From positions 310,001 to 374,000 of the forward strand of contig JAVSML010024617.1 of NCBI GenBank assembly GCA_038503035.1: a stretch of DNA of 64,000 nt, written 5' to 3'. Source of the stretch: Crocodylus rhombifer. Taxonomy: Eukaryota > Chordata > Crocodylia > Crocodylidae. Position numbers and translations under genes: made by a program. The notes under the pieces were generated by a model. The model ran no database searches, had not been told where the DNA came from, and saw only the letters and a list, made by a program, of their open reading frames with translations. Below are positions 46,596 through 58,116 of the stretch, piece by piece. Numbering within the stretch: the first letter of the stretch is position 1; each line of letters opens with the position of its first letter.

Positions 46596-47671
46596 ATGCT
46601 TTTGCCCAGCACAGAGCCAGCCCCTGACAGCCATTCCAGCACCCCCATACTTCTGTTCTTCACTTAAAACATGCACCCCAATTTTGAATTGTTAATTTTT
46701 AGGGAAAGGGTACATTTAGTAAGTAAATAAATATGGTGTTTTCCAATACGGTGCTTTGTCTTAAACTGTATCTGTCAGTTCTGGGAAGTATATGTGTGGA
46801 ATAAGTATATTCTATGAACTCTGAAACAAACATTTTATAAAGTGCTATGAAAATTTAGGAGATTAACTGATTAAGTAGGGATATTAGGAGATTAACTGAT
46901 TAAGTTTGTGCCATTTACTCCCTAAATATACAAGAATATCAAAGATATTTTGGAAAACTGCTCCATATAAGAAGCTTGGGTTTCAAACTACTAGGCTTCA
47001 GCAACATAAAATATATTTATTGAAAACAATAAACATTTTTAATAGGTAAATGTTGCGCTCATACATATATAATTACTTAGGTCTGAGAAATCCCAGAAGT
47101 AGCAGGAAAGGGTAGAAATGTCTTTTTGCTAAACATGGGAAATTGAATCCTTTCTATTTGTAATCAGAGCTGCCTTTTCTTCCACATAAATATAAATTAA
47201 GACCCTTTTGCAGTATTTCAGTGCAGTCAACTATCAAAAATTTGACTGCCATTCCAACAGAGTATAAAAAGGTAGCCTCTACAATATGATGATATGCGTT
47301 CCACCTGAGCTTGGCAGATTTGCTCTAGTTTCATCTCTTCCATAGCCTGGGAATTAACTGAGAATTCCAGGGATAAAGTAGAATCTAATGCACTTCACCT
47401 AATGTGACAGTTCTGCAGAATTGTATGAATGTGCTTATAGTTGCTATCACTTCTCAGCTCATGGAGTCAATAGTTAGAAACCAAAATTTGAAAAGCAGAG
47501 TCATGAATTTGCTTGAAGACGAAAAACATGAGAAATTGCAATCACCTTTGAGTAGCAAATCCAGTAAAGAAGATGTAGGAGGCCTCTAAAATGTGATCCT
47601 AGCTAAAAAAATCCATGAGAAGCAAACTTGTGCTCCTGCTTGTACAATGGAACCAACAGCACATTCTAAAC
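46596..47671. other. A+T-rich unique DNA, no gene seen
   Basis: A 20-bp direct repeat (ttaggagattaactgattaa) occurs twice near 46,855-46,905 about 30 bp apart. Otherwise nothing was recognised. Confidence 0.5.
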
Positions 47672-49036
47672 CAGGGGCAGGCAAAACGGTGGATCCAGCC
47701 AGCAGCCAGACTCCATTTCCCAGCAGCTCCCGCCCATATGGTTGTGAGACCCCAGCAGCAGCGCTGGCAGGGTGCACAGCAGGGCACTGAGCTGCTTCAG
47801 AGCTGGGCAGGGATCTTGCCACGGTGACAACATGGTCCAGAGCCAGGGCAGAGCCACAATCTGCAGCCTGCATGGCCCAGGCATGCTAGATACACAGGCA
47901 GCGGATCACTGCTTTGTCCCAGCTCCTTGTAGCAGTGACAGCGTAGTCTGGAGCCAGGACAGAGCCATAATCCACTGCCTGTATGTCCCTACCTGGGACA
48001 TGCAGGCTGCAGATGGCAGCTCTGCTCCAGCTCTGGACCATGCTGTCAGCACTGCAAGATCCCAGCCCAGCTCTAGAGCAATTCCAGTAAGCATATAGCC
48101 ATCCCAAAATTCCCCATATCCATCCCTCCCAATGGCACTGCCATTGCTGCCCACCCAGCGCAGGTGGCAGCAGCTGAGCCCTCCCTGCTCCCACTCACAG
48201 CACAGGCCCTTCTCACTAGGGCTGTGCAAAATGGGCCGTATTCAATTCTGATTCAGATTTGGCCTGAATCAGGGACAGTGATTCAGATCACTGTCCCCGA
48301 TTGGATTGAATCACTGTCCCATTTTTGATTCGGCCAAATTGGACGATTCAATGCTAATTCCGTGAATTAGTGATTTGGACGCAGGCACAGCTTTAAAAGT
48401 TTTTTCCTACATACTTTGAAATAGCAGCACAGCTCGTGGTTGCTGTGATGCTGGGGCAGATGGAGTGTCCCACAGCAGTGGCAGTGGGTGGGCAGCAGTG
48501 GCAGTGCCATTGGGAGGGGTGGCTATGGCTCCCCATGCCTCCCCAGGTTGGTGATCAGCCTTGGGGACCCTGGGTGCCTCCCCCAGACCCAGAAGTCACC
48601 AGTCACAGAGCCGGGAGGGCATGGAGAAAAAACATTTAAAGCTATATCTATGTCCAGATCACCAAATCTGTCCGAATCTGTCCAAATTGATTCAGAAGGT
48701 TCCAATTCAATTCAGAGAGATTAAAAGGTCCTCTGATTCAATTCAGATTCAGAGATTCGGCCACCAAATTGAGTCAAATCTCCGCCGAATCGAATCAGGG
48801 ACCAAAGCTTTGCACAGCCCTACTCCTCACCCCTCCCAGCAGAAAGAGGCTGATGGCGCTGCTGCCTGCCAGCACTGCTGGGGCCAGTCTCCACAGCAAC
48901 CCTGGCCTTGCGCTGTAACAGTGCGGCTGCTGTTGGAGTCTCCATGGAAACCAGCCCTAGCCACAAAAGAGCTGCTGAGAAATGGAGTGAACTGCCATCC
49001 GGATCCCGCCTGTGGGCCAGACTTTGCCCACCCCTG
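47672..49036. mobile_element. hAT (Charlie-type) element, host of a nested insertion
   Basis: The left end caggggcaggcaaa and right end tttgcccacccctg are inverted repeats (12 of 14) of the classic hAT end CAGGGGTGGGCAAA. The flanks ttctaaac and ttttaaat agree at six of eight positions, both differences being C/T changes, which fits an aged 8-bp target duplication. The element is interrupted by another hAT-like element at 48,219-48,822. Its own remaining sequence is about 760 bp and encodes no transposase. Confidence 0.85.
48219..48822. mobile_element. Non-autonomous hAT-like element, copy 3 (best preserved, nested)
   Basis: It has perfect 14-bp inverted termini: TAGGGCTGTGCAAA and TTTGCACAGCCCTA. 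The flanks cttctcac (48,211-48,218) and ctcctcac (48,823-48,830) match at seven of eight, as for a hAT target duplication. The subterminal region repeats the acagtgattca / tgaatcactgt motif in alternating orientation (48,272-48,328). The far end has 'gattcagagattcggccacc', also seen in the copies at 5.8 and 10.4 kb. There is no coding capacity. This copy defines the family's ends. Confidence 0.88.
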
Positions 49037-51334
49037 TTTTAAATCCAGAACAAGACAGAAAGATTCATGGGACCAAGAAATTTAAGATGCTGGACCTGGT
49101 TCATATCTTAATATAGCTGTTTTTGCCTCAGGTTAAGACAACTAACTTAGACTAAGGTCTTGGACACATTTTTCCAGAATACTTTGGTATTTTACCCACT
49201 TTTATAAGCCTGGATAAAGTATCTTGGTTAAGAGAAAGATATGGAATTATCCTATTGCTTTCAAAATATTCTGCTACATCTCTAAGGGGAAAAAAGTCTT
49301 TTCTGGACAAAAGTGATACTTTGCACAATAACAGTAGTTTCCTCTCCCCCTTTACTGAAGAATCATATGCAATTAAGAGTTACAATGAGGGATTTGATCA
49401 ATTAAAACATTTTTAAAGCAATTATCATAATGAGAATCCTGTCTTGACAGTGTGGAATTTTGTGCTACATATTGTGCTGTGGGCTTTCCTTAAAAATAAA
49501 ATTTTTTTATTATTCCAATAGTTGTCCTTCATTTCCTTGAAATGTAGATAAGCATCTACAGTGAAAGTCACTATAAATAACAACAAAAAAGATACCAATA
49601 GGTACTGTTACCACAGGAGTCACAGAAAGTGCCAATATCAGTCCGATTTGTAGTCTAGTATTCAGTCTCTTCAGTATTGGGTCCTTCAGAAAAAGGCACA
49701 AGTACTCCACCCCCACCCCACCCCCAAATAACTGAGGTGTGGAATAATCGGTCTTCGTTCTCTCCTCATTCATATCATCCCAGTGTCTAAGACGTTTAAC
49801 TCAAGTCCAGATGCATAAGATTTAATATCTTTTTCAAAATGTGTTCAGTCATTAATTGTGACAACTGTATTACAGTACTTTTAATATGTTTGTATAAATA
49901 TCCAGTTCCTATCTCTTGAGTATATTATGCAATCTTAATACAATTTTTGAGCCACTGTTAATTCTTTGTAATAGAGGATAAATTGCCCATTTGTCTTTAG
50001 CAGAGAACAATAAAGTAATCATCAATCATGGTTCTATAAGAAAGCTTTTTGAACTGTGCAACATAATGGTAAAGAACTGTGGAAGTAAAGGACTAAATAA
50101 TATTGCTGCTTCCCAAGAACTGTACTGATACAGTGGCAAATAAAGCTGGAGACTAGGTGTGAAAACACCTGGAATGCAGTTAACCCTGATGTGTGCCATA
50201 ATATATCAGATAACAGTCCCAAACCAAGTCAAGACAGTACCATCAACCAGTTCTCTCTTCTCCTGCACAAGTGCCTTGTGGTCTCCAAATATGAGATTCT
50301 TTAGATGCTAAGTAAAATAGCCTGTTCATTAAAATCAAAGACCTCCCCTACCCAGGTGTTTATGACAGGACTTCTCTAAGAGGCTACAACTATTCCTTGT
50401 TTGTTTCCTAATTCCATTAAGGTTTGTACATACTGCTTTGGATAGTTTGGGATTCACGCATTTTCTACATCCATGTAGAATGTACTTCTTTCAAAAGAAA
50501 TAAATGGTGTCTCAGCCCACAACCAGCCAGTTAAATGTTCAGTTTAATAAGGCAATTTCCTTCAAAAACATTGACTGTTACCTGCTTTAAGGTACAACTT
50601 TGAAATTAGTCATTTTTTAAAAAATTAGGAGGGGGGAAGACAGAGAGAGAATGTTCCCATTTTAATATTACAGACTTCTTCTTTTGAATCCTTCCTTGAA
50701 GTTCTGTAACCAGCTGAGATAATATACAACTTTAAAAATTATCCCATACCATTAACTAAATGGAATTCTCTCTCTTTCAGTCCAGTGCATCATATACAAA
50801 AGGTCCAAGACAGGTTTGGGATACTAATTGCCAGGAGAGCATCTGATCTCTCTTCATATTGTAGATACTAATATGTAGCAAACCATTACATTTTCAAAGG
50901 AAAAGGAAACACAAAGACCTACTGATAATGCTGCACCAAAAAGTCAATGTGAGAAGTTATGTTTTCTACTCTCTGTAACATCTCATTATTTTGGTCTTAG
51001 ACTGAAACCTCCAAAAGAATTAAAGGCTTTTTGAAGAGGGAAAACTCAGCTATTTCATTTTTTGAAACCAAGATCCTTCCTCTCCACCCCAACAACTGAA
51101 ACACTGAGGTGAGAACAACTGATGTCAGCATCAGAAGAAAACCTGACTGAAATGGATAAGATTAAAGCCAGAGCTCTTTATTCATTTGACTCTTCAACAT
51201 TTGTAGCGGAGAGAGACATAACAGCATTTTTGTTTAAATATAAAAGTACCTGGGATTCACCTTTCTATCAGACTGGAGAGAGTAAGCCAGCACAGGAAGT
51301 CTTTCATGCAGAGAAATCAGCTGTATAATGGTTG
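49037..51334. other. A+T-rich unique DNA, no gene seen
   Basis: Only short chance frames are present. No repeat family was recognised. Confidence 0.5.
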
Positions 51335-51555
51335 CCGGTAGCATAACTAGGGTGGGATTAGCCTGACACCAGCTCCAGGCACTAATGTGGGGGTGGAGGG
51401 AGGGAGCACTAGAATAGTGGCTCCCTGGGGAGCCTGTGTGGCAGCAGTGGTAACACCACCAGCCCCAGCCAGTGTTTGGGGAGCCCACATAGTGGCACTA
51501 GCAACCCCCACTCCCTCCCAACCCAGGATGCCAGAATAGCTAGTTATGCCTCCAG
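51335..51555. mobile_element. Short hAT-type MITE
   Basis: The left end ccggtagcataactag and right end ctagttatgcctccag are inverted repeats of the type CAGTGGCATAACTAG. The interior of about 190 bp contains 'ggctccctggggagcc' palindromes and no frame. The flanks show no convincing target duplication. Confidence 0.65.
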
Positions 51556-52034
51556 TCATTGCTACTGGAGTCTACTTTAAAGGACATTGTTGTACATTAT
51601 TTTTGTAGCCATGATGGTTCAGGGATATGTGAGAAACAAGATTTGGGAGGAAACCAAACAATCGCTATGCTCCAGAAGGATCTCCCACAGAAAAATGATA
51701 GAGGACAAACACCTTCTCAGTAGTTTGCCAACACATTTCATAAAACAACTATTCCATTTCTGACAGTATAGTCCTTGTTCTCAAAGGAAACCTAGGCAAT
51801 ACCCTCTGAAGATGGTCCTAGGAACAGAAATTCATAACTTTACTATACACCAAAAACCACCACCTACTAGAAATATTGGTTTTATAGTTGACTATAACTC
51901 ATCTTTTCCTCTGATAACTTCTTGCTCCACCAGTGATTATTAACCATTTCCCTTTCTGGAGGGCAAATACATTAACATCATTAGGTTAAACTAAAGTACT
52001 TGCTCTAACTTGTAATTAGCGTGGACACTGACAG
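51556..52034. other. Unique DNA, no gene seen
   Basis: No coding or repeat signal recognised. Confidence 0.45.
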
Positions 52035-52165
52035 CATTTTTTTCCCCGTCAGACCTGAGGAAGGGTGTTTGAAGCCCAAAACTTTGTTTCTACTCTCTCC
52101 CAACTCTAGAAGTGTCTAATAAAAGATATTGCCTCAGTTCAGAAATCTCTCTCCCTTCATTATCA
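52035..52165 (+). repeat. Interspersed repeat copy (TAATAAAAGATAT family)
   Basis: 'cctgaggaagggtgtttg', 'aactttgtttctac' and 'gtctaataaaagatattgcc' share the signature found at 15,730, 52,360 and 53,560. Non-coding; family name unknown to me. Confidence 0.55.
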
Positions 52166-52307
52166 GAAAGAACAAATCGATTTACATAAGGTAAGAATGG
52201 TTGTAGAATTTCTCAAATGGGTCTTTCAACCTACACCAGAAGTTTTTAGAGTTATTTTTATAGTGGGACCCTCATTTTGTGTTTTCACTGCAGAGCTGAA
52301 TTACCCC

Positions 52308-52440
52308 TACTCATTTCTACCTAGGAGAACTTTTACAATCTCCCATGCCTGGTGAAGGGTGCCTGTGTCAGAAAGATTTTTTTTCGCAAATATCTAGTTG
52401 GCCTAATAAAAAATATCACCTCTGCCACTAGTTTTCATTG
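52308..52440 (+). repeat. Interspersed repeat copy, uninterrupted
   Basis: It runs from 'ctcatttctacctaggagaa' to 'cctaataaaaaatatcacct'. It closely matches the sequence right of the LTR at 53,517-53,655, and so acts as a partial stand-in for that LTR's empty insertion site. Confidence 0.65.
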
Positions 52441-52988
52441 CTTTTGCCTCTAGACCGATGCGTCTACAACCTGGATACCTGACACATGGAAGATATCGAT
52501 TTTTAGCCACTTTTTTAAATGAAAACTTCATAATTTTACAAGAAGGAAGCAAAATTTACCACCTGAGGTCCTCCTCCTGCCTTTCTTCAAATTAACATGC
52601 ATTCCAACAGAGCACAGAGATACCTCCCCACAAAAGAGACTCCTCCCCAGGAGAGTATTCCACCTTTCCACTCTTCTGTAAAATATGAAACATCATAACC
52701 AGAAGGAAATATGATTCTATGTCCTGCTTACCACCAGACAACTTCAAGGTAAACAGATTTGTCTGACTTTTCTCTGAGTCTGTTTTGCATAAAATGAACT
52801 GTTCAAAGCAGGAGACTTTACCACACCTGCAGCTGTTCTGTGAAATATGAATTTTCATTTCTGTTAAACCCCAACTCCATGCGGCGCCCAATAACTAGGG
52901 AGACAACGATCCACTTGCTCATGGATCCTGTTACTCATCAGCCAGAGCAAGCAGGGAGCAAACACCAGCACACATTGCTCACAACAGC

Positions 52989-52994
52989 TTTATT
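52989..52994 (-). promoter_or_regulatory. AATAAA polyadenylation signal of the solo LTR
   Basis: The minus strand reads AATAAA in 'gaataaagctgttgtgag', placed between the TATA-like box and the LTR 3' end. Confidence 0.65.
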
Positions 52995-53082
52995 CAAAAT
53001 GGACACAGCTTTAGGCGAGCTCCCCCCACAGACACACAGCCTGTGAAACCGGGGAGCAACACTGAACATTAGTTTTTTCACA

Positions 53083-53090
53083 TTTTATAC
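53083..53090 (-). promoter_or_regulatory. TATA-like box of the solo LTR
   Basis: The minus strand reads gtataaaa. It lies about 90 bp before the AATAAA, as expected for an LTR promoter. Confidence 0.6.
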
Positions 53091-53516
53091 ACCTTGGTTT
53101 ATGCTCATTAACATTTACTCCACCTTTGTCCCCGCTTTGTTCTACCCATATCTCCTCCCCTCTCAGGCTCTACCTCTGTTTACTTCGTTAACATGTGATG
53201 CCTATGCATTTCATTCATTTACATGCCTTTTCACTATGAGTGCATGCGTAAAACCATGAACCTGGCTTCTCCCAGTCAATTGTGGTTTCTTGCTGATTTC
53301 AGCACCATATCCAAGGTCTTGCTTCTGCTTTATCTCCTGATGATAATTGGTGGGCTGCATCTTGTTAAGAAACTGCTTGCCTAATAAGCATTTGCAAAGT
53401 TACTTTTAATATAACATTTTGCCTTGTGGTCAGCAGCTTTGCTGAGACACAGAAAAAAGCCTTTATTCAGCTGCAAATCCAGTGCTCCCCAAGATCCAAA
53501 TACTATCACCCTAACA

Positions 53517-53660
53517 ATTTCTACCTAGGAGAACTTTTTACAATCTTTAAAATTTCCTATGCCTGATGCCTGTGCTGAAAGCTTGCAAAAAAAAAAAAAT
53601 TTTTTTTTTTTTTGCAAATATCTAGTTGGTCTGATAAAAGATATCACCTCTGCCACAAGT
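53517..53660 (+). repeat. Interspersed repeat copy, right of the LTR insertion
   Basis: 'atttctacctaggagaactt', an A13T14 run (53,587-53,613), then 'ctagttggtctgataaaaga' match the copy at 52,310. The LTR sits at its left edge. The A/T run enlarges the shorter T-run in the sister copy. Confidence 0.6.
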
Positions 53661-55289
53661 TTTGATCCCTGCTCATAAAACAGTCTAGCTCAAACTAAAA
53701 CTTTTTAGGGGAACAGACTCTAGTTCTTTGGGATGAGGTAGGGTAAGCCATTCTAAGAATCCTTTCCCTGTGAATTATGGGGAAATGTGTGCTCCTTTTT
53801 TGGGCACATTTAGAGAATTGCAGGAGGCAACAGAGGATTCACAGCACTACTGGGTTAGCCAGCATCCAGATTATGGAGTGGAAGTGTTAACAACTCTCCA
53901 TTGTGCTCACTCAGGTTTAAATTCATACCCCTCACCCCTTCTTCAGCTAACCAAATTAAGTTAGGGTTTTGTTGTGTGCCCCTGAGTTAAGGGGCTACAT
54001 TTTAAATAAAACTTGAGTAAACTTTGTCTGGAACACAAGCCTCTACAACAGCCACCCCCTCAGGCCCATTTGACTCAGTTGCAGCTGGTATCAGTGCACT
54101 TAAAGTATTTGAGAGGATTATTTTGCTTCATTATATACACTATCATTAGCTCCAAATTCATTCACTTTATTCAAAACAAGCTTCTCAGCAATTTAACTTT
54201 CACCTTTCTAAAGGTCCTGACTTGGATTACCCTGGCACCAGTGAAGACAGAGAGTAACCCAAAGCAACAGAACTAGAGCAGCAGACTAATGGGTGCTCAC
54301 ATTCAGGCCCAAAACAATTTATTGGGTTCATTAGACAAAGGTGCTACAATATTTGCTAGAAAAGTGTTCTCAGCCATAGTTTCCTTACTAGTATCACATG
54401 CATTTCTTAACACTTGTTCATGAAGAAATATATTCCTCATTTTAGTCCTACCTCATGCAAACTTGGTGTAACTGTCATCTCACTTTTAAATTTTGGTGCT
54501 ATTTAGAATAGCTGACACACAATATTAGAAGTACAGGCCATGACTGTTACATTAAAAAACAATTCATTCTTCATTCTAAACTCTCTCCACTATTAGTCAT
54601 TTATGCCTCCTTAACTCTGGGCCCTTAGCCTCATATTTGACTGCTAACACATGAAACCTAAGCTTTTAGCCAGAAAAAATGGTCTTCAGCACTACACTGA
54701 GCCGAAATAGCCCAGCCATGCCAGTTATATCCGGCCCAACACAAGCACAGATCTATACACACACTCTTCTTTCTTCCACTAAATTTATCCAGGGAGAGAT
54801 AAGAACATTTCTCATAGGACCAATCACAGGGTTAAAGCAACTAAGCTTAATCAGCCCAAAGGCTGACACAATTAAAGACTAAACCTGATCCTTTTGTCAG
54901 AAAACTATGGTTCCCAGGTAGATATTTCTTTAGGAGTGTGTTTGAAAAGCTAGGCAGTTTTTTGGCATTTGAAAGGAATGAGTGCCCTCATGCAAGCCTC
55001 AAAATATAAACAGACTTCTGTCTTAAACAGTGGTTGGGAAAAAAAACAATGCACTTCCCTGAGTGCTTAGCAGGGCAAGAGGTTTCAACCATATGTTGTG
55101 ACAAAGATTGAATGCATAGACAGGTATAATAAAATTATGTGGGTGTGTTCTCCCCATGCAAAATAACACTGCTGTATCCCCTTGCATTTAAATTGGCAAT
55201 AGCCATTTCTACATTGCATTCAGAGTTCCAGCACACTGTACACGCACCTGCAATCCTCACTCTTCTGCCATTAGACTACTATTAGCCAA
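53661..55289. other. Unique DNA, no gene seen
   Basis: No coding or repeat signal recognised. Confidence 0.5.
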
Positions 55290-55585
55290 TTGCCCATCAA
55301 GAATGACGGGGGTAGGGGCAGGCAGGGATGGAGCCCCATGCCCCACCCCCATCCTGACCCCCCCCATCCTGCTCCTCCCTTCCTTCCTGCTGCTTGTGGT
55401 CCCAGCAGCTGGGGGAGGGGAGGAATGGGCCCAGGCCTGATGTGGGTAAGGACCAGGCCCGAGAGTGGAGAGATGCCAGACTGCCATGGTGGGGCAGTGG
55501 GACAGTGGGTCAAGGCCTACCTGGTGGCAGTGGGAGGATGGGAGGAGTGAGCTCTGGCTCAAGGAGGGGAGGAAGTCTGCAAGCT
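55290..55585. repeat. G+C-rich repeat, left part
   Basis: It contains a 36-bp block at 55,411-55,446 ('aggaatgggcccaggcctga' in its middle) that recurs inverted at 58,288-58,324 on the other side of the CR1. The first ~65 codons of the open frame from 55,394 come from this block and not from CR1. Confidence 0.55.
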
Positions 55586-58116
55586 GATGTCGGTGACTGG
55601 CATGGACAGCTAGAGACCCTCTGGGTAAAAATTCATGGGGAATACGGCACAGGGGACACAATGGTGGGAGTCTACTACAGACCTCCCACTCAAAGTCCTG
55701 AGCTTGACCAGGAGTTCGCCCGGGAACTGACTGAGGCCGCTTGCTCCAGGACCTTGGTTGTCATGGGTGACTTCAATTACCCGGACAGCTTCTGGGAAGA
55801 TGACTCAGCAAAATCCGAGCAGTCGCAAAGCTTTCTCTCGTGCGTGGATGACCTCTACCTGACTCAAGAAGTCTATGGGCCAATGAGAGGCAAAGCGCTG
55901 CTCGACCTGGTACTGGCTACAGGGGACGACCTAATCGGCGACCTAGTGATCGATGGGAAGCTGGGTGACAGCGACCACGAGCTGATCACCTTCACCATCC
56001 GCCGTAAAGCTGGCAAGTCAGTCAGCAACACAGAAGTCCTTGACTTCAGAAAAGCCGACTTTGACAAGCTCAAGAGGCTAGTCGATCAGGCCCTTAGGGA
56101 CCGTGACCCCAGGGAGATGGGAGTTCAAGAAGAGTGGTTGCTTCTCAAGGAAGCGATCCTCAATGCACAAGCTAAATCTATTCCAACATGGAGGAAAGGC
56201 AGCAAGAAGGCACAGCAGCCCCCCTGGCTCTCCAGGGACCTAGCGGACCTCCTGTGGCTTAAAAGGAAAGCCTACAAAGGATGGAGGACAGGATTCACCT
56301 CCAAGGAGGATTACTCCGCACTGGTCCGGTCCTGCAGGGAGCAAACCAGGAAAGCCAAGGCTGCAACTGAACTCCAACTAGCTTCAGGCATCAAGGACAA
56401 CAAAAAGTCCTTTTTCAGACATGTGGGGAGCCGGAGGAAAAGCAAGGGCAACATTGGACCCCTGCTAAACCAGATGGGGCAACTGGCAACTGACGCCCAG
56501 GAAAAAGCCAACCTATTAAATAGGTACTTTGCGTCAGTCTTTCATCAGTCACATGGGATGCCCATGCCTGCTATGGGACAGGGAAATCTGGGTGAGGGGG
56601 ATCCCCTACCCTCCATAAATGCTGACCTCGTGAAGGAACACCTTGAGAAGCTGGATACCTTCAAGTCAGCTGGCCCTGACAATCTGCACCCCAGGGTACC
56701 CAAGGAGCTGGCGAGCGTCATAGCCCAGCCCCTGGCACGGGTCTTTGAAAACTCCTGGCGCTCTGGTGTAGTGCCCGAAGACTGGAAGAAGGCCAATGTG
56801 GTGCCGATCTTCAAGAAAGGGAGGAGAGTGGATCCGGCTAACTACAGGCCCATTAGCCTGACTTCTATCCTGGGGAAGATCCTAGAAAAGTTTATTAAGG
56901 AGGCCATCCTTGATGGACTGGCCCAGGCTAACATTCTAAGGGACAGCCAGCATGGGTTTGTTGCGGGTAGGTCTTGTTTGACCAATCTCATTTCCTTCTA
57001 TGACCAGGTGACCTATCACCTGGACAAGGGAGAAGAGATTGATGTCATATATCTTGACTTCAAAAAAGCTTTTGATCTGGTATCCCATGATCACCTCTTG
57101 GCCAAACTGCCCAGTTGTGGCCTTGGCTCCACCACAATCCGCTGGCTGGGAAATTGGCTCTGTGGTTGGATCCAGAGGGTTGTGATTGATGGCAGTCACT
57201 CATCGTGGTGCCCTGCGACCAGTGGGGTCCCTCAAGGCTCTGTCCTTGGACCCATACTGTTCAACATCTTCATTAATGATGTGGACATTGAAGTCAGGAG
57301 TGGACTGGCCAAGTTCGCCAATGACACCAAACTTTGGGGCAAAGCATCCACGCCAGAAGATAGGCGGGTGATCCAGGCTGACCTGGACAAGCTCAGCAAA
57401 TGGGCAGACAAGAACCTGATGGTGTTTAACACCGAAAAATGCAAGGTTCTCCACCTTGGGAGGAAAAACCTGCAGCACCCTTATAGGCTCGGCAGTGCTA
57501 TGTTGGATAGCACTACAGAAGAAAGAGACTTGGGGGTCATCATTGACTACAAGATGAACATGAGCCTGCAATGTGATGCTGCGGCTAATAAAGCGACCAA
57601 AACGCTGGCTTGCATCCATAGATGCTTCTCGAGCAAATCCCGGGACGTCATTCTCCCCTTGTACTCGGCCTTGGTGAGGCCGCAGCTGGAGTACTGCGTC
57701 CAGTTTTGGGCTCCACAATTTAAAAAGGATGTGGAGAAGCTTGAGAGAGTCCAGAGGAGAGCCACGCGCATGATCAGAGGTCAGGAAAACAGATCTTATG
57801 ATGACAGGCTGAGAGACATGGGACTCTTTAGCCTGGAAAAGCGCAGGCTCAGGGGTGATCTGATGGCCACCTATAAGTTTATTGGAGTGACCACCAGGAT
57901 CTGGGGGAACGTTTGTTCACCAGAGCGCCCCAAGGGATGACGAGGTCGAATGGTCACAAACTCCTGCAAAACCATTTTAGGGTGGACATAAGGAAGAATT
58001 TCTTTACTGTCCGAGCCCCCAAGGTCTGGAGCAGTCTGCCAGCGGAGGTGGTTCAAGCACCTACATTGAACACCTTCAAGAGTAAATTGGATGCTTATCT
58101 TGCTGGGATCCTATGA
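55394..58116 (+). pseudogene. CR1 ORF2 endonuclease-reverse transcriptase, nearly open but inactive
   Basis: An 848-codon frame runs 55,394-57,940; CR1 homology starts at about codon 65. In order it has: the endonuclease tail with 'VGVYYRPP', 'MGDFNYPD' and catalytic-type 'SDHELITF'; a linker; RT motif 1 'SAGPDNLHPRV'; 'NYRPISL'; motif A 'VIYLDFKKAFDLVSH'; 'TSGVPQGSVLGP'; motif C as 'FANDTKLWG', where the first catalytic Asp is Asn (codon 643, 57,320-57,322); then 'KCKVLHLGRKN' and the thumb. A one-base shift near 57,905-57,912 ends the frame early. The true C-terminus continues in another frame from 57,913 ('TRSNGHKLLQ', 'FFTVRAPKVW') and ends 'LAGIL' at 58,116. The apparent start Met lies in the flanking repeat. 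It is inactive on three counts: truncated endonuclease, lost catalytic Asp and frameshift. Confidence 0.92.

Larger units (their letters stand above)
52862..53516 (-). mobile_element. Solo LTR of an endogenous retrovirus
   Basis: The 655-bp block has 5-bp inverted ends TGTTA...TAACA (TG...CA) and is flanked by a perfect 5-bp target duplication ATTTC (52,857-52,861 and 53,517-53,521). On the minus strand there is a TATA-like box (gtataaaatg) and, about 90 bp later, AATAAA, then about 125 bp to the end. This gives U3, a short R and U5 in the expected order. No retroviral genes or second LTR are present, so the internal part was probably removed by LTR-LTR recombination. A 5-bp duplication fits several retroviral classes. 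The class was not determined. Confidence 0.88.

Noticed and set aside
51122..51328. A 68-codon frame with plausible amino-acid composition
   Set aside because: It has no splice sites that I can defend and no family resemblance, and its length is within chance.
53587..53613. A13T14 palindrome as a possible origin or regulatory site
   Set aside because: It lies where a related repeat copy has a shorter T-run, so simple slippage within a repeat explains it.
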